From assembly GCF_003852425.1 (NCBI RefSeq), contig NZ_QAJN01000015.1, positions 186,001 through 250,000 of the forward strand: a stretch of DNA of 64,000 bases, read 5' to 3'. Each line of letters starts with the position of its first letter. Within the stretch, counting starts at the first letter, position 1. Both the position numbers and the translations under genes were made by a program. Below the pieces are notes generated by a model. The model was not told where the DNA came from. It saw nothing but the letters and a program-made list of their open reading frames with translations, and searched no databases. Shown one piece after another: positions 10,975-19,018 of the stretch. This DNA is from Paucibacter sp. KBW04. GTDB lineage: Bacteria > Pseudomonadota > Gammaproteobacteria > Burkholderiales > Burkholderiaceae_C.

Positions 10975-11256
10975 TTGGACCATCAACACAGCTCAAACCC
11001 TAGTGGCGGCCATGGCCCCGCCCTGCCCCTGGCCAGCAATGGCGTGGGCGCCGTCAGCCTCTGCCCCTGCGGCGTGCTGACCCTGCACCTCAACTGCTTC
11101 AGCCTGCGCCTGGAGCCCGGGGCCTTCCAAGAGCTGCACAAGCTGCTGGGCCTGGCCTTGGGCGAGTTGCGCCCCCCCGCCACGGCCGCGCCCGAACGCA
11201 TCGGCATCACAGCCGAAGCCCAGGCCAGCAGCGGCCCGGGCGAAGCCCTGCACTGA
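10975..11256 (+). CDS. Small conserved protein upstream of DUF2325 gene
   Basis: The predicted 93-residue protein has a recognisable core, CPCGVLTLHLNCFSLRLEP, followed by a helical segment (FQELHKLLGLALGEL) and a low-complexity tail. I know this pattern from small proteins near iron genes in betaproteobacteria but cannot give a function. No in-frame ATG is available; a TTG start at 10975 is supported by GGAGG ten bases upstream. It lies 16 bases before the DUF2325 gene and downstream of the Fur-like box, so both are probably co-transcribed and iron-responsive. Confidence 0.65.
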   Translation: MDHQHSSNPSGGHGPALPLASNGVGAVSLCPCGVLTLHLNCFSLRLEPGAFQELHKLLGLALGELRPPATAAPERIGITAEAQASSGPGEALH

Positions 11257-11272
11257 GGCCGGGAGCCGCGCC

Positions 11273-12574
11273 ATGTGTGAGAAAAAGGAAGACTGCCCCC
11301 ACAGCAGCGCCCTGCTGATCAGCGGCCTGCACGAGGAGCTTGCGCAAGAGCTTGCCGCGCCGCCAAACCCCGCCTCTTCGTCCCGACGCCGTCGTCTATG
11401 GGAGTTAGGCTCGCATGCACTCTGCCCCGTCATCGGCGTCTGTATGCCCATGCCGGCCCTGCGCCGCCTGGCCGACAAGGTGATGGGCGGCCAGGTCCAG
11501 GCCGAGGACTACGAACTGCATTGCGGCGTGATCGCCGAATGCCGCTTGCGCAGCAAGATGGCCGATGCCCTGCAAAAAGAGCTGGACCGTCGCTACACGC
11601 TCAGCCTACAAGCCACGGCCAAGCTCAAGCATGCTGAGGCCCTGGCGCAGTGGTGGCGCGAAGCCCAGAACAGCAGTCGTGACCTGGCCGGGAGCTTTTG
11701 GGCCGTGATCACCCATGCCCGCTGCGACGAGGCTTTGGAGCACAAGGTGCTGGGCCAGGTGCATATGCTGCAGCACCAGATCGGCGTCGGTGCTCGGGTG
11801 GACCAGGGCCGCTTCGAGGCCTTGCTACAGGAAAATGCCGTGCTGGGCCGCGAGCTGGCCCAGGCTCAGCAGCGCCATGCAAAGCTTGCCGCCGCCCAGG
11901 CCCGCCAGCAGGAGGCGCAAGAGGCGATGTTGATGCGCAGCCGCGCCGAGCTGATCAGCTGCCGCAGTGTCTTGGCCCAAACCCTGGAGCAATTGCAAGC
12001 CCTGCAAGCCGAGATCGAACAACCCGCCCTGCGCCAGGCGCGCGAGCGACGCCAACAGCAGCAGGCCCAGCGCCTGGAGGTGCTGGAGCCCGCCCTGCAA
12101 GCCGCCCAGCGCGAGGCCCGCCAACAAACCCTGCGCGCCGACGCGGCCGAGGCGGCGCTGCAACTTTTGCGTGAGCAAGCGCCCGCGCCGCAATGCGCGT
12201 CGGAGGGCGCTTGCGCGCAGGCAAGACCTGACCCCACGCTGCAGCAGCGCGCCGTGCTCTGCGTCGGTGGCCGACCGGCCAGCGTGCCCATCTACCAGCG
12301 GGTGATCGAGCAAACCGGCGGTCGCTTTCTGCACCACGATGGCGGCGAGGAAGACAACCCCGCAAGGCTGGACGCCACGCTTGCCGCCGCCGATCTGGTG
12401 ATCTGCCAAACCGGCTGCGTCAGCCACAACGCCTACTGGCGAGTCAAGGACCATTGCAAGCGCACCGGCAAGCAATGCGTGTTTGTCGAAACGCCCAGCT
12501 TGTCAGCGCTCAAAAAAGCTTTGACGGAGGTGTGCGCGGCCAACAGCCACAAGGCCTTGAGCGAGAAGGACTGA
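11273..12574 (+). CDS. DUF2325 domain protein with coiled coil
   Basis: This 433-residue protein has an N-terminal part rich in charged helices, a long Gln/Ala/Arg-rich coiled coil at about 190-310, and a C-terminal DUF2325 domain (VLCVGGRPASVPIYQRVIEQ, GGEEDNPARLDATLAAADLVICQTGCVSHNAYWRVK, KQCVFVETPS). The C-terminal cysteines may bind a metal, but the biochemical role of the family is unknown. GGGAG precedes the start. Position 12221-12235 contains the repeated word GCAAGACCTGACCCC in the linker before the DUF2325 domain, encoding ARPDPT, exactly as in the linker of the sensor kinase at 4750. It converges with the TonB receptor gene. Confidence 0.85.
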   Translation: MCEKKEDCPHSSALLISGLHEELAQELAAPPNPASSSRRRRLWELGSHALCPVIGVCMPMPALRRLADKVMGGQVQAEDYELHCGVIAECRLRSKMADALQKELDRRYTLSLQATAKLKHAEALAQWWREAQNSSRDLAGSFWAVITHARCDEALEHKVLGQVHMLQHQIGVGARVDQGRFEALLQENAVLGRELAQAQQRHAKLAAAQARQQEAQEAMLMRSRAELISCRSVLAQTLEQLQALQAEIEQPALRQARERRQQQQAQRLEVLEPALQAAQREARQQTLRADAAEAALQLLREQAPAPQCASEGACAQARPDPTLQQRAVLCVGGRPASVPIYQRVIEQTGGRFLHHDGGEEDNPARLDATLAAADLVICQTGCVSHNAYWRVKDHCKRTGKQCVFVETPSLSALKKALTEVCAANSHKALSEKD

Positions 12575-12594
12575 GCTCGCCGCCAAGCTCACCA

Positions 12595-14625
12595 TCAACC
12601 CCGCCACTCCAGCCCCAGCTTCAGCTGCAGGGGCTGGGCGCGCTGCTTGATCTGTTCCTGGGACTGCTCGCCTTGCTGCCACTGGCTGCGCTCCCAAAAC
12701 CCAGTCGCCAAGGCATTGGCCAGACTCAGGCGCAGGGTACTGCTGGGGCCGAGGCTGCGCGAGGCGCTCAGGTCCAACTCCCGTACACCCCGGCTTTGGC
12801 TGCGTGAGCTGAGCGAGTCGGGGCTCCAGCCCGTGCTGCCCGTCTTGAAGCTCGCGGCCAGGGTCCAGGCTTGGGGCAGCTTGAGATCCAGGCCCAGATT
12901 GAGCTGCCAGTTGGCGCTGTCGCCCCAGCTGCTGTGCTGCAAGGCCTCGCGCCGGGTCCAGCTGTAAGTGAGGTTGTAGCGCAGCGCAAGTAGAAGGCCG
13001 GCCACCCAGCGACCATCGGATTCAATCCCCCAGGTCTGGGCCGCACCCATATTGGCCGGGCGCTCGATCCAACGATAGTCCTGTTGCACCAGCTCGACCA
13101 TTTTGTGATCCTGCCGTCGGCGCGCGAACAGGCCGAGATTGAAGCTATGGCCGGTGGCGGCCTCGCGCTCGTAAGCGAGATCCAGGCCCCAGGCGGTCTC
13201 GGGGCGCAGATTTGGATTGCCTTGGTAGTCGGGCGTCAAGGGGCTGTTATTGGTGCTGGTGAAGGGGCGGGGCAGAAGCTCGGCCGCCGTCGGCGCGGCA
13301 AAGCTGCGCGCCAGGGCCAGGCGAACACGGCCTTGGGCTTGCGGCAGCTGCCAACGCAGCTGCGCGCTGGGCAAGAGCAGCTGCGCACTGTGGGTTTGCG
13401 CCTCGCTGCGGGTGAGCAGATGCTCCCAGCGCAGGCCCGCACTCAAAGAGACCTTGGGTGAAAGCGTCCACTCGTCTTGCACAAACAGGGCCGCGCGCGC
13501 CAGCCGGGCCGAGGCGTCCAGGGCGCTGTCGGAAAAGCCCGCCAAGGTTTGCAAGCGCGTCTCGCGGCGCGCTTGCAAGCTGGCCTCGCTGCCCAGGCTG
13601 AGCCGGTGATCCGCCGCCGCGTCCAGGCTGAGCTGCAGGCGCTCGCTGATATCGCCCTGGCGCAGATCACCCCAGGTGTGGTCGTCCAGGCTGGCGCCGA
13701 CATCGGTGAAGTCGGCGTGCTGTCGATGCAGGCCCCCAGCCAGTTCCAGGCTCAGCTCACTCTCGGGGCTGAGCAGCCAGGTTTGCGAAGCTTCGGCTCG
13801 CAGCTTGTGATAGCGCTGGGCATAGGCTTCGTGGTGCTGTGGGTAGACAGGGGGGCGGCCTGCCTGCGTCAAGGTTTGAAATGCGGAGTCGCGCCGCAGG
13901 CGACCCAACTCCAGGCTGCCCGCCCATTTGCTACCGTCGCTGGCACTGAACTGAGGGGCCAGCCTCAGCACATCGAGCACGCCCTCTCGCTGCTCGCGGG
14001 TCTGATGCTGACCGAAGCTGCCCTGCTCGTCGCTGCGAATCAGCTGCTCGAATCTTCGTCGCGAGAGCTGGGCCGCCCAAGCAAAGCTGGCGGCAGAGTC
14101 CGGCCAAGGCCCGCTGCCCGAGGCCTGCAGCCGGGACTGGGTCTGCGCCGGGCTGCTCGCGTACTCGGCCTGAGCTTGCTGACCGGGCTTGGCGCTGGCG
14201 GGTTTGAGCACGATATTGATGCTGCCCGCCAAGGCCTCGGCGCTGTGCTGGCTGCCGCTGGCGCGCAGAATCTCTACCCGCTCGACCTGCTCGGGTGCGA
14301 TCTCGTCGAGCGAGAAGCCTTGCGGCGCTTTGCGCCCGTTCAGCAAGATCTGGGTATAGCCCGCCCCCAGGCCGCGCAGGCTCAAAACAGGCGGCTGGCC
14401 GACCGGGCCGGGCGTGCTGCTGACACCGGGCAGGCGCTTCAAGGCCTCGCTCAACTGGCTGTCACCCAGGCGCAGCAACTCGGCCTGCTGAATGACGATC
14501 TTGCCCTGGGTCTCGGTGACGCGGGCGTCCTGGCGCTGTGCTTGGATTCGGACCGCATCCAGGGTTTCAGTGGCGCCGACATCGGGCGTCAGCAGGGATA
14601 GCAAAAGCAGAGCTGTGAGTCGCAT
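12595..14625 (-). CDS. TonB-dependent outer-membrane receptor
   Basis: This 676-residue protein has a short signal peptide (MRLTALLLLSLLTPDVGA), a plug domain with the pattern LSEALKRLPGV and LRGLGAGYTQILLNGRKAP, VERVEILRAS and GSINIVLKP, and a beta-barrel to the C-terminus. It imports an unknown ligand, such as a siderophore or a plant or cell-wall compound, using energy from TonB. It lies 95 bases after the M56/S11 gene on the same strand, so it may be part of a BlaI-controlled transcript. No Fur-like site was seen directly upstream, and no strong ribosome-binding site either. Confidence 0.9.
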   Translation of the reverse strand: MRLTALLLLSLLTPDVGATETLDAVRIQAQRQDARVTETQGKIVIQQAELLRLGDSQLSEALKRLPGVSSTPGPVGQPPVLSLRGLGAGYTQILLNGRKAPQGFSLDEIAPEQVERVEILRASGSQHSAEALAGSINIVLKPASAKPGQQAQAEYASSPAQTQSRLQASGSGPWPDSAASFAWAAQLSRRRFEQLIRSDEQGSFGQHQTREQREGVLDVLRLAPQFSASDGSKWAGSLELGRLRRDSAFQTLTQAGRPPVYPQHHEAYAQRYHKLRAEASQTWLLSPESELSLELAGGLHRQHADFTDVGASLDDHTWGDLRQGDISERLQLSLDAAADHRLSLGSEASLQARRETRLQTLAGFSDSALDASARLARAALFVQDEWTLSPKVSLSAGLRWEHLLTRSEAQTHSAQLLLPSAQLRWQLPQAQGRVRLALARSFAAPTAAELLPRPFTSTNNSPLTPDYQGNPNLRPETAWGLDLAYEREAATGHSFNLGLFARRRQDHKMVELVQQDYRWIERPANMGAAQTWGIESDGRWVAGLLLALRYNLTYSWTRREALQHSSWGDSANWQLNLGLDLKLPQAWTLAASFKTGSTGWSPDSLSSRSQSRGVRELDLSASRSLGPSSTLRLSLANALATGFWERSQWQQGEQSQEQIKQRAQPLQLKLGLEWRG

Positions 14626-14720
14626 TTTTTGCAGGAAGCAGGCAGCGCTCCGCCAACCCTGGGCACGGTGGCCGGGTGGCTGAACGCTGGGGAATGAGAG
14701 GGAGGGAGAGAAGAAGCGGC

Positions 14721-16466
14721 TCAGCCGCCGCTGAACGCTTGGCTTAGGGCCTGGCGTATGGCTTGCAGATCACGCACGCGCTCTTGCCGGTCGGCCGAGG
14801 CCAGCAGCACCACGGTATGCGGCTTGCCATCCAGCTTGATCTTGACGGCCATGCAGCCGCCGGCGGCCTGCGAGGAGCCAGTTTTGGAGAGCTGGAAGTT
14901 CCAGCCCGGATCGCCGACCAAGGGATTGGTGTTGTGCATCAGGGCCGGGCGGCCGTTCAAGGGCACGCTGGCTTGGCCGCCGCTGGTGATGCGGGCAATG
15001 GCCTCGTAGCGCTCGGCCGCACTCAGCAAGCGCGCCACTTCTTGCGCGGTGGAGCGGTTGGCGTCCGAGGCCCCGCTGGCATCGCGCAAATCGGTGTGGC
15101 TCAAACCGAGTGCCTGCGCCTTGGCCACGGTGGCGCGCTCAAAAGCAGACAGTCCACCGGGGTAGCTCTGCGCCAGCAGTTCGGCGGCACGGTTGTCCGA
15201 GGCCAGCAGGGTGAGAGTCAGGGCACTGCGGCGCGTCAAACGCGTACCAGCCTTCAGGCCCGCATTGCTGAAGCGGTGCTGGGCCACCAAGGCGGGCGTG
15301 ATGCGCAAGGGCTCGTCCATATCGGCGCCGCTGTCCAGCACCACCATGGCGGTCATGAGCTTGCTGATGGAGGCCACGGGCACGACGGCCTCGGCGTCTT
15401 TGGCGGCCAGCACCTGGCCGCTGGCATCGTCCACCACCAGCATGTGTTTGGCGCTGACCAGGATAGGCCCGAGTGAAGCCACGGGGCTGGGCCGCTCGGC
15501 GACCGTCGGGGTCGGGTGTTCCTGCTCCTGTGTTTGCGCTTGCACCATCAAGGCCGTGCCCGCCAAGGCCAGGGCACTGGCCAGCAAGCGCCAGCCGGGC
15601 CGCTGGGCCTCGGGCCTCAGCAGGCCTTTGATACGGCTCAGCAACTCGCCGTCGTTGGCGGCCAGGGCGGGCTGGGGGTGGCTCAGGCCCTGAGCCAGCT
15701 CGTTCAGTGCCAAGGCCAGCTGGCGCGGCTCGCTCAAGACCTGGGCGGCCAGGGCGTCGGCGATCAGCTCGCGCTCGGCGCGCATGCGGCGTGACAGCCA
15801 CCACACGACCGGGTGGAAGAACAGCAAGGCCTCGACCACACCTTGCACGATGTTGAAGAGATAGTCGGCCCGCCGCACATGGGCCAGCTCATGGGCCAGC
15901 AAAGCCTCCAAGAGCGCGGGCGATAAGCCGGTGAGCAGGCAGGCCGGCACGATCACCACCGGCCGCCACCAGCCCACCGTGAGCGGGCTGGGCAAGTTAG
16001 CTTTCACCACGCGCAGCAGCACACGACCGCGCAGGCCCATGTCCTTGGCCAAGCCGTCCAGCCGCGTCTGCCAGGCCGCCTCCACCTGCTCGGGCAGGCG
16101 GCGCAGGCGCGCCACCCAGATCAAGCCCAGGCTCAAGCGGGTGAACATCAACGCCACACCTAGGCCCCAAGCCGCCACCAGCCAAGGCATGGCGGCTTGC
16201 AGACGCAGCAGCCAAGGCGACAGCTCCGCAAGCCTGAGGCTCTCTTGCCAAGTCAGAGGCGCTTGCAGCTCAGCCAGCGTCAGGCAAACATGCCGCAGCG
16301 GCAAAGCCACGCACAACAGCAGGGCCGCGCCACACAAGGCATAGCGGCTGCTGGCACTGGCCCGGCGCAGCGCATGCAGCAGCAGCGCCGTGATGCCGCC
16401 AATCAGCAAGCCCTGCCACAGAAAATGCAGCAAGGCCCAACCTAGGGCATAGGCCCAGGCGCTCAT
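14721..16466 (-). CDS. M56 (BlaR1-like) metallopeptidase fused to S11 penicillin-binding domain
   Basis: This 581-residue protein starts with a multi-pass membrane M56 domain containing HELAH at 192-196 and the downstream E231-R-E-L-I-A-D segment, followed by a last membrane helix near 292-309. The C-terminal 245 residues are a D-alanyl-D-alanine peptidase of family S11 with S366-I-S-K369, S423-D-N and K528-T-G. In BlaR1 and MecR1 the sensor is a class-D-like domain, so this arrangement puts a different penicillin-binding fold in the sensor position. It is expected to sense beta-lactams or cell-wall fragments and to trigger cleavage of BlaI. It follows blaI by 73 bases. All S11 catalytic residues are kept, so it may also be an active enzyme. 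Confidence 0.9.
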   Translation of the reverse strand: MSAWAYALGWALLHFLWQGLLIGGITALLLHALRRASASSRYALCGAALLLCVALPLRHVCLTLAELQAPLTWQESLRLAELSPWLLRLQAAMPWLVAAWGLGVALMFTRLSLGLIWVARLRRLPEQVEAAWQTRLDGLAKDMGLRGRVLLRVVKANLPSPLTVGWWRPVVIVPACLLTGLSPALLEALLAHELAHVRRADYLFNIVQGVVEALLFFHPVVWWLSRRMRAERELIADALAAQVLSEPRQLALALNELAQGLSHPQPALAANDGELLSRIKGLLRPEAQRPGWRLLASALALAGTALMVQAQTQEQEHPTPTVAERPSPVASLGPILVSAKHMLVVDDASGQVLAAKDAEAVVPVASISKLMTAMVVLDSGADMDEPLRITPALVAQHRFSNAGLKAGTRLTRRSALTLTLLASDNRAAELLAQSYPGGLSAFERATVAKAQALGLSHTDLRDASGASDANRSTAQEVARLLSAAERYEAIARITSGGQASVPLNGRPALMHNTNPLVGDPGWNFQLSKTGSSQAAGGCMAVKIKLDGKPHTVVLLASADRQERVRDLQAIRQALSQAFSGG

Positions 16467-16539
16467 TGGGGCACCCTCCGCGCTACGCGCTGTCCCGCCA
16501 AGCGGGAGCGAGCTTGCTTGGGGCGGCCCGGCGCGGCGC

Positions 16540-16917
16540 TCACGACTTATCCCCTTCCAAGAGCTTGGCGATCTCCGCCCGCTCCTTCTTGCTGACTTGC
16601 GTGCGCAGCGCTGCCATCACCAGGTCCTTGCCCGAGCCCGCGAACACCTTGGACACCAGGTCTTTCAGTATCTGAGTCTGCATCTGGTCTTGCGCATGCA
16701 CGGGGGCGTAGACATGGGGGCGCTGGCCCTCATCGCGCTTGAGCAAGCCCTTGGTGTGCATGAGCTGCAACTGGCGCAGCACGGTGGCCTCGTTCAGCTC
16801 GGGGCGCTCGGCGCTCAGGGCTTCATGGGTCTGCTTGGCGCTGGCCGGGCCTATGCGCCACAGGGTGCGCAAGAGCTCAAGTTCAGCGGCGGTGGGTTTG
16901 GGGGCAGGGGTGCTCAT
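16540..16917 (-). CDS. blaI: BlaI/MecI family repressor
   Basis: This 125-residue protein has the winged-helix core of BlaI/MecI/CopY regulators (PTAAELELLRTLW, NEATVLRQLQLMHTKGLLKRD, YAPV) and a helical C-terminal dimerisation part. It is expected to repress itself and the downstream M56/S11 gene, and perhaps the TonB receptor, until the membrane peptidase inactivates it. The operator palindrome ends five bases before the start codon. No Shine-Dalgarno site is visible between the palindrome and the ATG, so the transcript may be nearly leaderless. Confidence 0.92.
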   Translation of the reverse strand: MSTPAPKPTAAELELLRTLWRIGPASAKQTHEALSAERPELNEATVLRQLQLMHTKGLLKRDEGQRPHVYAPVHAQDQMQTQILKDLVSKVFAGSGKDLVMAALRTQVSKKERAEIAKLLEGDKS

Positions 16918-16922
16918 GGATG

Positions 16923-16966
16923 CAGAATAAATGTTCTAGAACAAAATGTCTAGAACATTTATTCTG
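16923..16966. promoter_or_regulatory. Probable BlaI operator, perfect 18-bp inverted repeat
   Basis: The arms CAGAATAAATGTTCTAGA (16923-16940) and TCTAGAACATTTATTCTG (16949-16966) are exact reverse complements around an 8-base spacer. Each arm contains a TGTTCTAGA-type half that forms its own shorter palindrome, which fits a pair of BlaI dimer sites. The AT content is far above the surroundings. It lies between the 3' end of the TRIC-type gene and the blaI start, so it could also stop incoming transcription. Confidence 0.8.
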
Positions 16967-16984
16967 AACCGGCAGCGCAGGCGT

Positions 16985-17632
16985 TTAGGCGCGCCAGCCC
17001 GGCAGCCGCCAGTCGCGCCAAATGGCCACAAAGCGGCTGCCGGCGATGAAGAAGATGCAAGCGAACAGGCTCAGCCAATCGGGCGCCTTGAGCTGCTCCA
17101 GCAGCAGATAAAGCCAGCCGCCCAGAAAGGCCAGCAAGGCATAGGGCTGGTGGTCGCTGAAGGCTTGCGGGATCTCGTTGCAGACGATGTCGCGCAGCAC
17201 GCCGCCGAAGACGCCGGTGATCACGCCCATCAGCACGCAGATCAGGGCCGGCATGCCCGCGGCCTGGGCGGCGTCCACGCCCACAGTGGCGAACAGGCCC
17301 AGGCCCAGGGCATCGGGGACCTGGATCAGGCGGCGGGTGGGTTCGTAGTGGCGCTTGCGCATGAAAAGCACGGCACCGAAGGCGATGGCAAAGATCAGCC
17401 AGACGACGTTGACGCTCTCCACCCAGTAAAAAGGCCGCCGGTCCAGCAGCAGGTCGCGCAAGGTGCCGCCGCCAAAGGCCGCGAGGAAGGACACCACGCA
17501 GACACCGACCGGATCCAGGTGCTTGCGCGCGCCGGCCAGGATGCCCGAGATGGCAAAAGCCAAGGTGGCGGAGAACTCGATGCCCATGCGCAGCATCAGG
17601 CCGTAGTGATCGATCACCGCGTTATTCATCAT
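16985..17632 (-). CDS. TRIC-type channel / UPF0126 membrane protein
   Basis: The protein has about 215 residues and seven hydrophobic segments arranged as two similar halves, each with a glycine-rich turn: FLAAFGGGTLRDLLL and GVFGGVLRDIVCNEIP. This is the signature of the UPF0126/YadS family, related to trimeric intracellular cation channels. Its physiological substrate in bacteria is not settled; potassium or glycine has been proposed. The longer frame starts with TTG at 17668; the double ATG at 17632 and 17629 is more likely, though neither has a clear ribosome-binding site. Confidence 0.88.
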   Translation of the reverse strand: MMNNAVIDHYGLMLRMGIEFSATLAFAISGILAGARKHLDPVGVCVVSFLAAFGGGTLRDLLLDRRPFYWVESVNVVWLIFAIAFGAVLFMRKRHYEPTRRLIQVPDALGLGLFATVGVDAAQAAGMPALICVLMGVITGVFGGVLRDIVCNEIPQAFSDHQPYALLAFLGGWLYLLLEQLKAPDWLSLFACIFFIAGSRFVAIWRDWRLPGWRA

Positions 17633-17917
17633 GAGGAGCAATTCAAGGTTCAGCGGCTTGCCTCGCAAGCCCGGGCCGCATTGTCGCGGGACTCTCGCCT
17701 AGCCCGTGTGAATCCCCATCACAAGCCCCTTGTGTAGCGGGCTTGTTCAGGCGCGGTGCAGGCCTTGTCGGGCCATTGTGCTGCGGCCGTGGGCGCTTTG
17801 TGTGAGCTCTGTACAGCGCCGCTCAGGAGGCGGCAAACGCTTCAATACTGGCGGCCTTTCGCAGCCCCCATCACCGGAACCCCGGCGGGCCGCTCCATCC
17901 AGAGGAGATCAAAACTC

Positions 17918-18937
17918 ATGAAAAAGACATCGATTGTTCGGCTGGCTGCCTTGGGCACTCTCGGCACCTTGTCGCTGGCGGCCACGGCCCAATCCTCCGT
18001 TACCCTGTGGGGCACGGTGGACGCCAATGTGCGTTACTCCGACGCCAATGGCCAGAACACCACGCGCCTGGGCACCGACGGCAAGGACAGCAGCACCGTG
18101 GGCCTGCGCGGCTGGGAAGACCTGGGCGGCGGCCTGAAGGCAGGCTTCTGGTTGGAGCATCGCTTCAACCCCGATGACGGCAGCATCAATAGCTCCGGCA
18201 GGCAGTGGCATGGCCGCTCCTCGATCAGCTTGGCCGGCAACTTCGGTGAGCTGCGCCTGGGCCGCTTCACCACGCCCAGCTACGACAACTATCTGGACTA
18301 CGACGCCTTCAACGGCAATGGCGTGGGCGCGGTCACCACCTTGCATTCCGATTTGGGCAGCAAGGTCGAAACCATGAGCCGCACGGACAACACGGTGGCC
18401 TATTACATGCCGACGACGCAAGGCGGCTTCTTCGGCAATGTGAGCATGGCCGCAGGCGAAGGCGCGGACGGCAAGAAGTACGCCGGTGCTCGCCTGGGTT
18501 GGAGCCAGGGTGCCGCCAAGGTGAGTGCCTCCTACGGCGAAACCAACACGCTGAACAGCAAGTACAAGCAGACCTCCATCGGCGGCTCCTACGACTTTGG
18601 CGTCGTCAAGACCATGGCCTCGGTGTCGGAAAACAAGTTCCAGGATCTGAAGCAGAACATCTACACCATCGGCGCCCATATGCCGGTCAGCGCTCACGGC
18701 ACCATCCGCGCCTCTTACGCCATGGTGGATGGCAATGCCGCGGCCGAGAACGCCATGTACGGCGACAGCAAGCAGCTGACCCTGGGCTACCTCTACGACA
18801 TGTCCAAGCGCACAGCGCTCTACTCCTCGGTCTCGCATATGACGAATACCAAGGCCAGCCTGGCGACCGGTGACTTGGCCGTGCTGCCCGGCGGCAGCTC
18901 GACCGCGCTGGAGATGGGCATCGTGCACCGCTTCTAA
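17918..18937 (+). CDS. Gram-negative porin, OmpC-like
   Basis: This 339-residue outer-membrane protein starts with a signal peptide (MKKTSIVRLAALGTLGTLSL, cleaved after ATA) and then SSVTLWGTVDANVRY, the standard beginning of Burkholderiales trimeric porins. It includes GLRGWEDLGGGLKAGFWLEH, the constriction-loop segment GRFTTPSYDN, and ends in the C-terminal aromatic residue F (VHRF) needed for barrel assembly. The start at 17918 has AGAGGAG upstream and gives the signal peptide directly; the frame extends upstream without a function. A strong terminator follows at 18967. Confidence 0.95.
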   Translation: MKKTSIVRLAALGTLGTLSLAATAQSSVTLWGTVDANVRYSDANGQNTTRLGTDGKDSSTVGLRGWEDLGGGLKAGFWLEHRFNPDDGSINSSGRQWHGRSSISLAGNFGELRLGRFTTPSYDNYLDYDAFNGNGVGAVTTLHSDLGSKVETMSRTDNTVAYYMPTTQGGFFGNVSMAAGEGADGKKYAGARLGWSQGAAKVSASYGETNTLNSKYKQTSIGGSYDFGVVKTMASVSENKFQDLKQNIYTIGAHMPVSAHGTIRASYAMVDGNAAAENAMYGDSKQLTLGYLYDMSKRTALYSSVSHMTNTKASLATGDLAVLPGGSSTALEMGIVHRF

Positions 18938-18966
18938 GCCGGCTGTTCTGCAGGCTTGAAAAACTC

Positions 18967-19005
18967 AAGGCCACGGGGCTCGCAGCTCCGTGGCCTTGTT
19001 GTTTG
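18967..19005 (+). terminator. Rho-independent terminator after porin gene
   Basis: The stem AAGGCCACGG (18968-18977) pairs with CCGTGGCCTT (18988-18997), with further pairing of GGCT and AGCT inside, and is followed by a T-rich tail TGTTGTTTGT. It ends porin transcription and separates it from the convergent ppk2 gene. Confidence 0.85.
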
Positions 19006-19018
19006 TCAGCTCAAAGCA

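Noticed and set aside
10686-11003. 105-residue frame over element E1 and the Fur-like box
   Set aside because: It runs through palindromic repeat and regulatory DNA, has no ribosome-binding site and no recognisable protein features.
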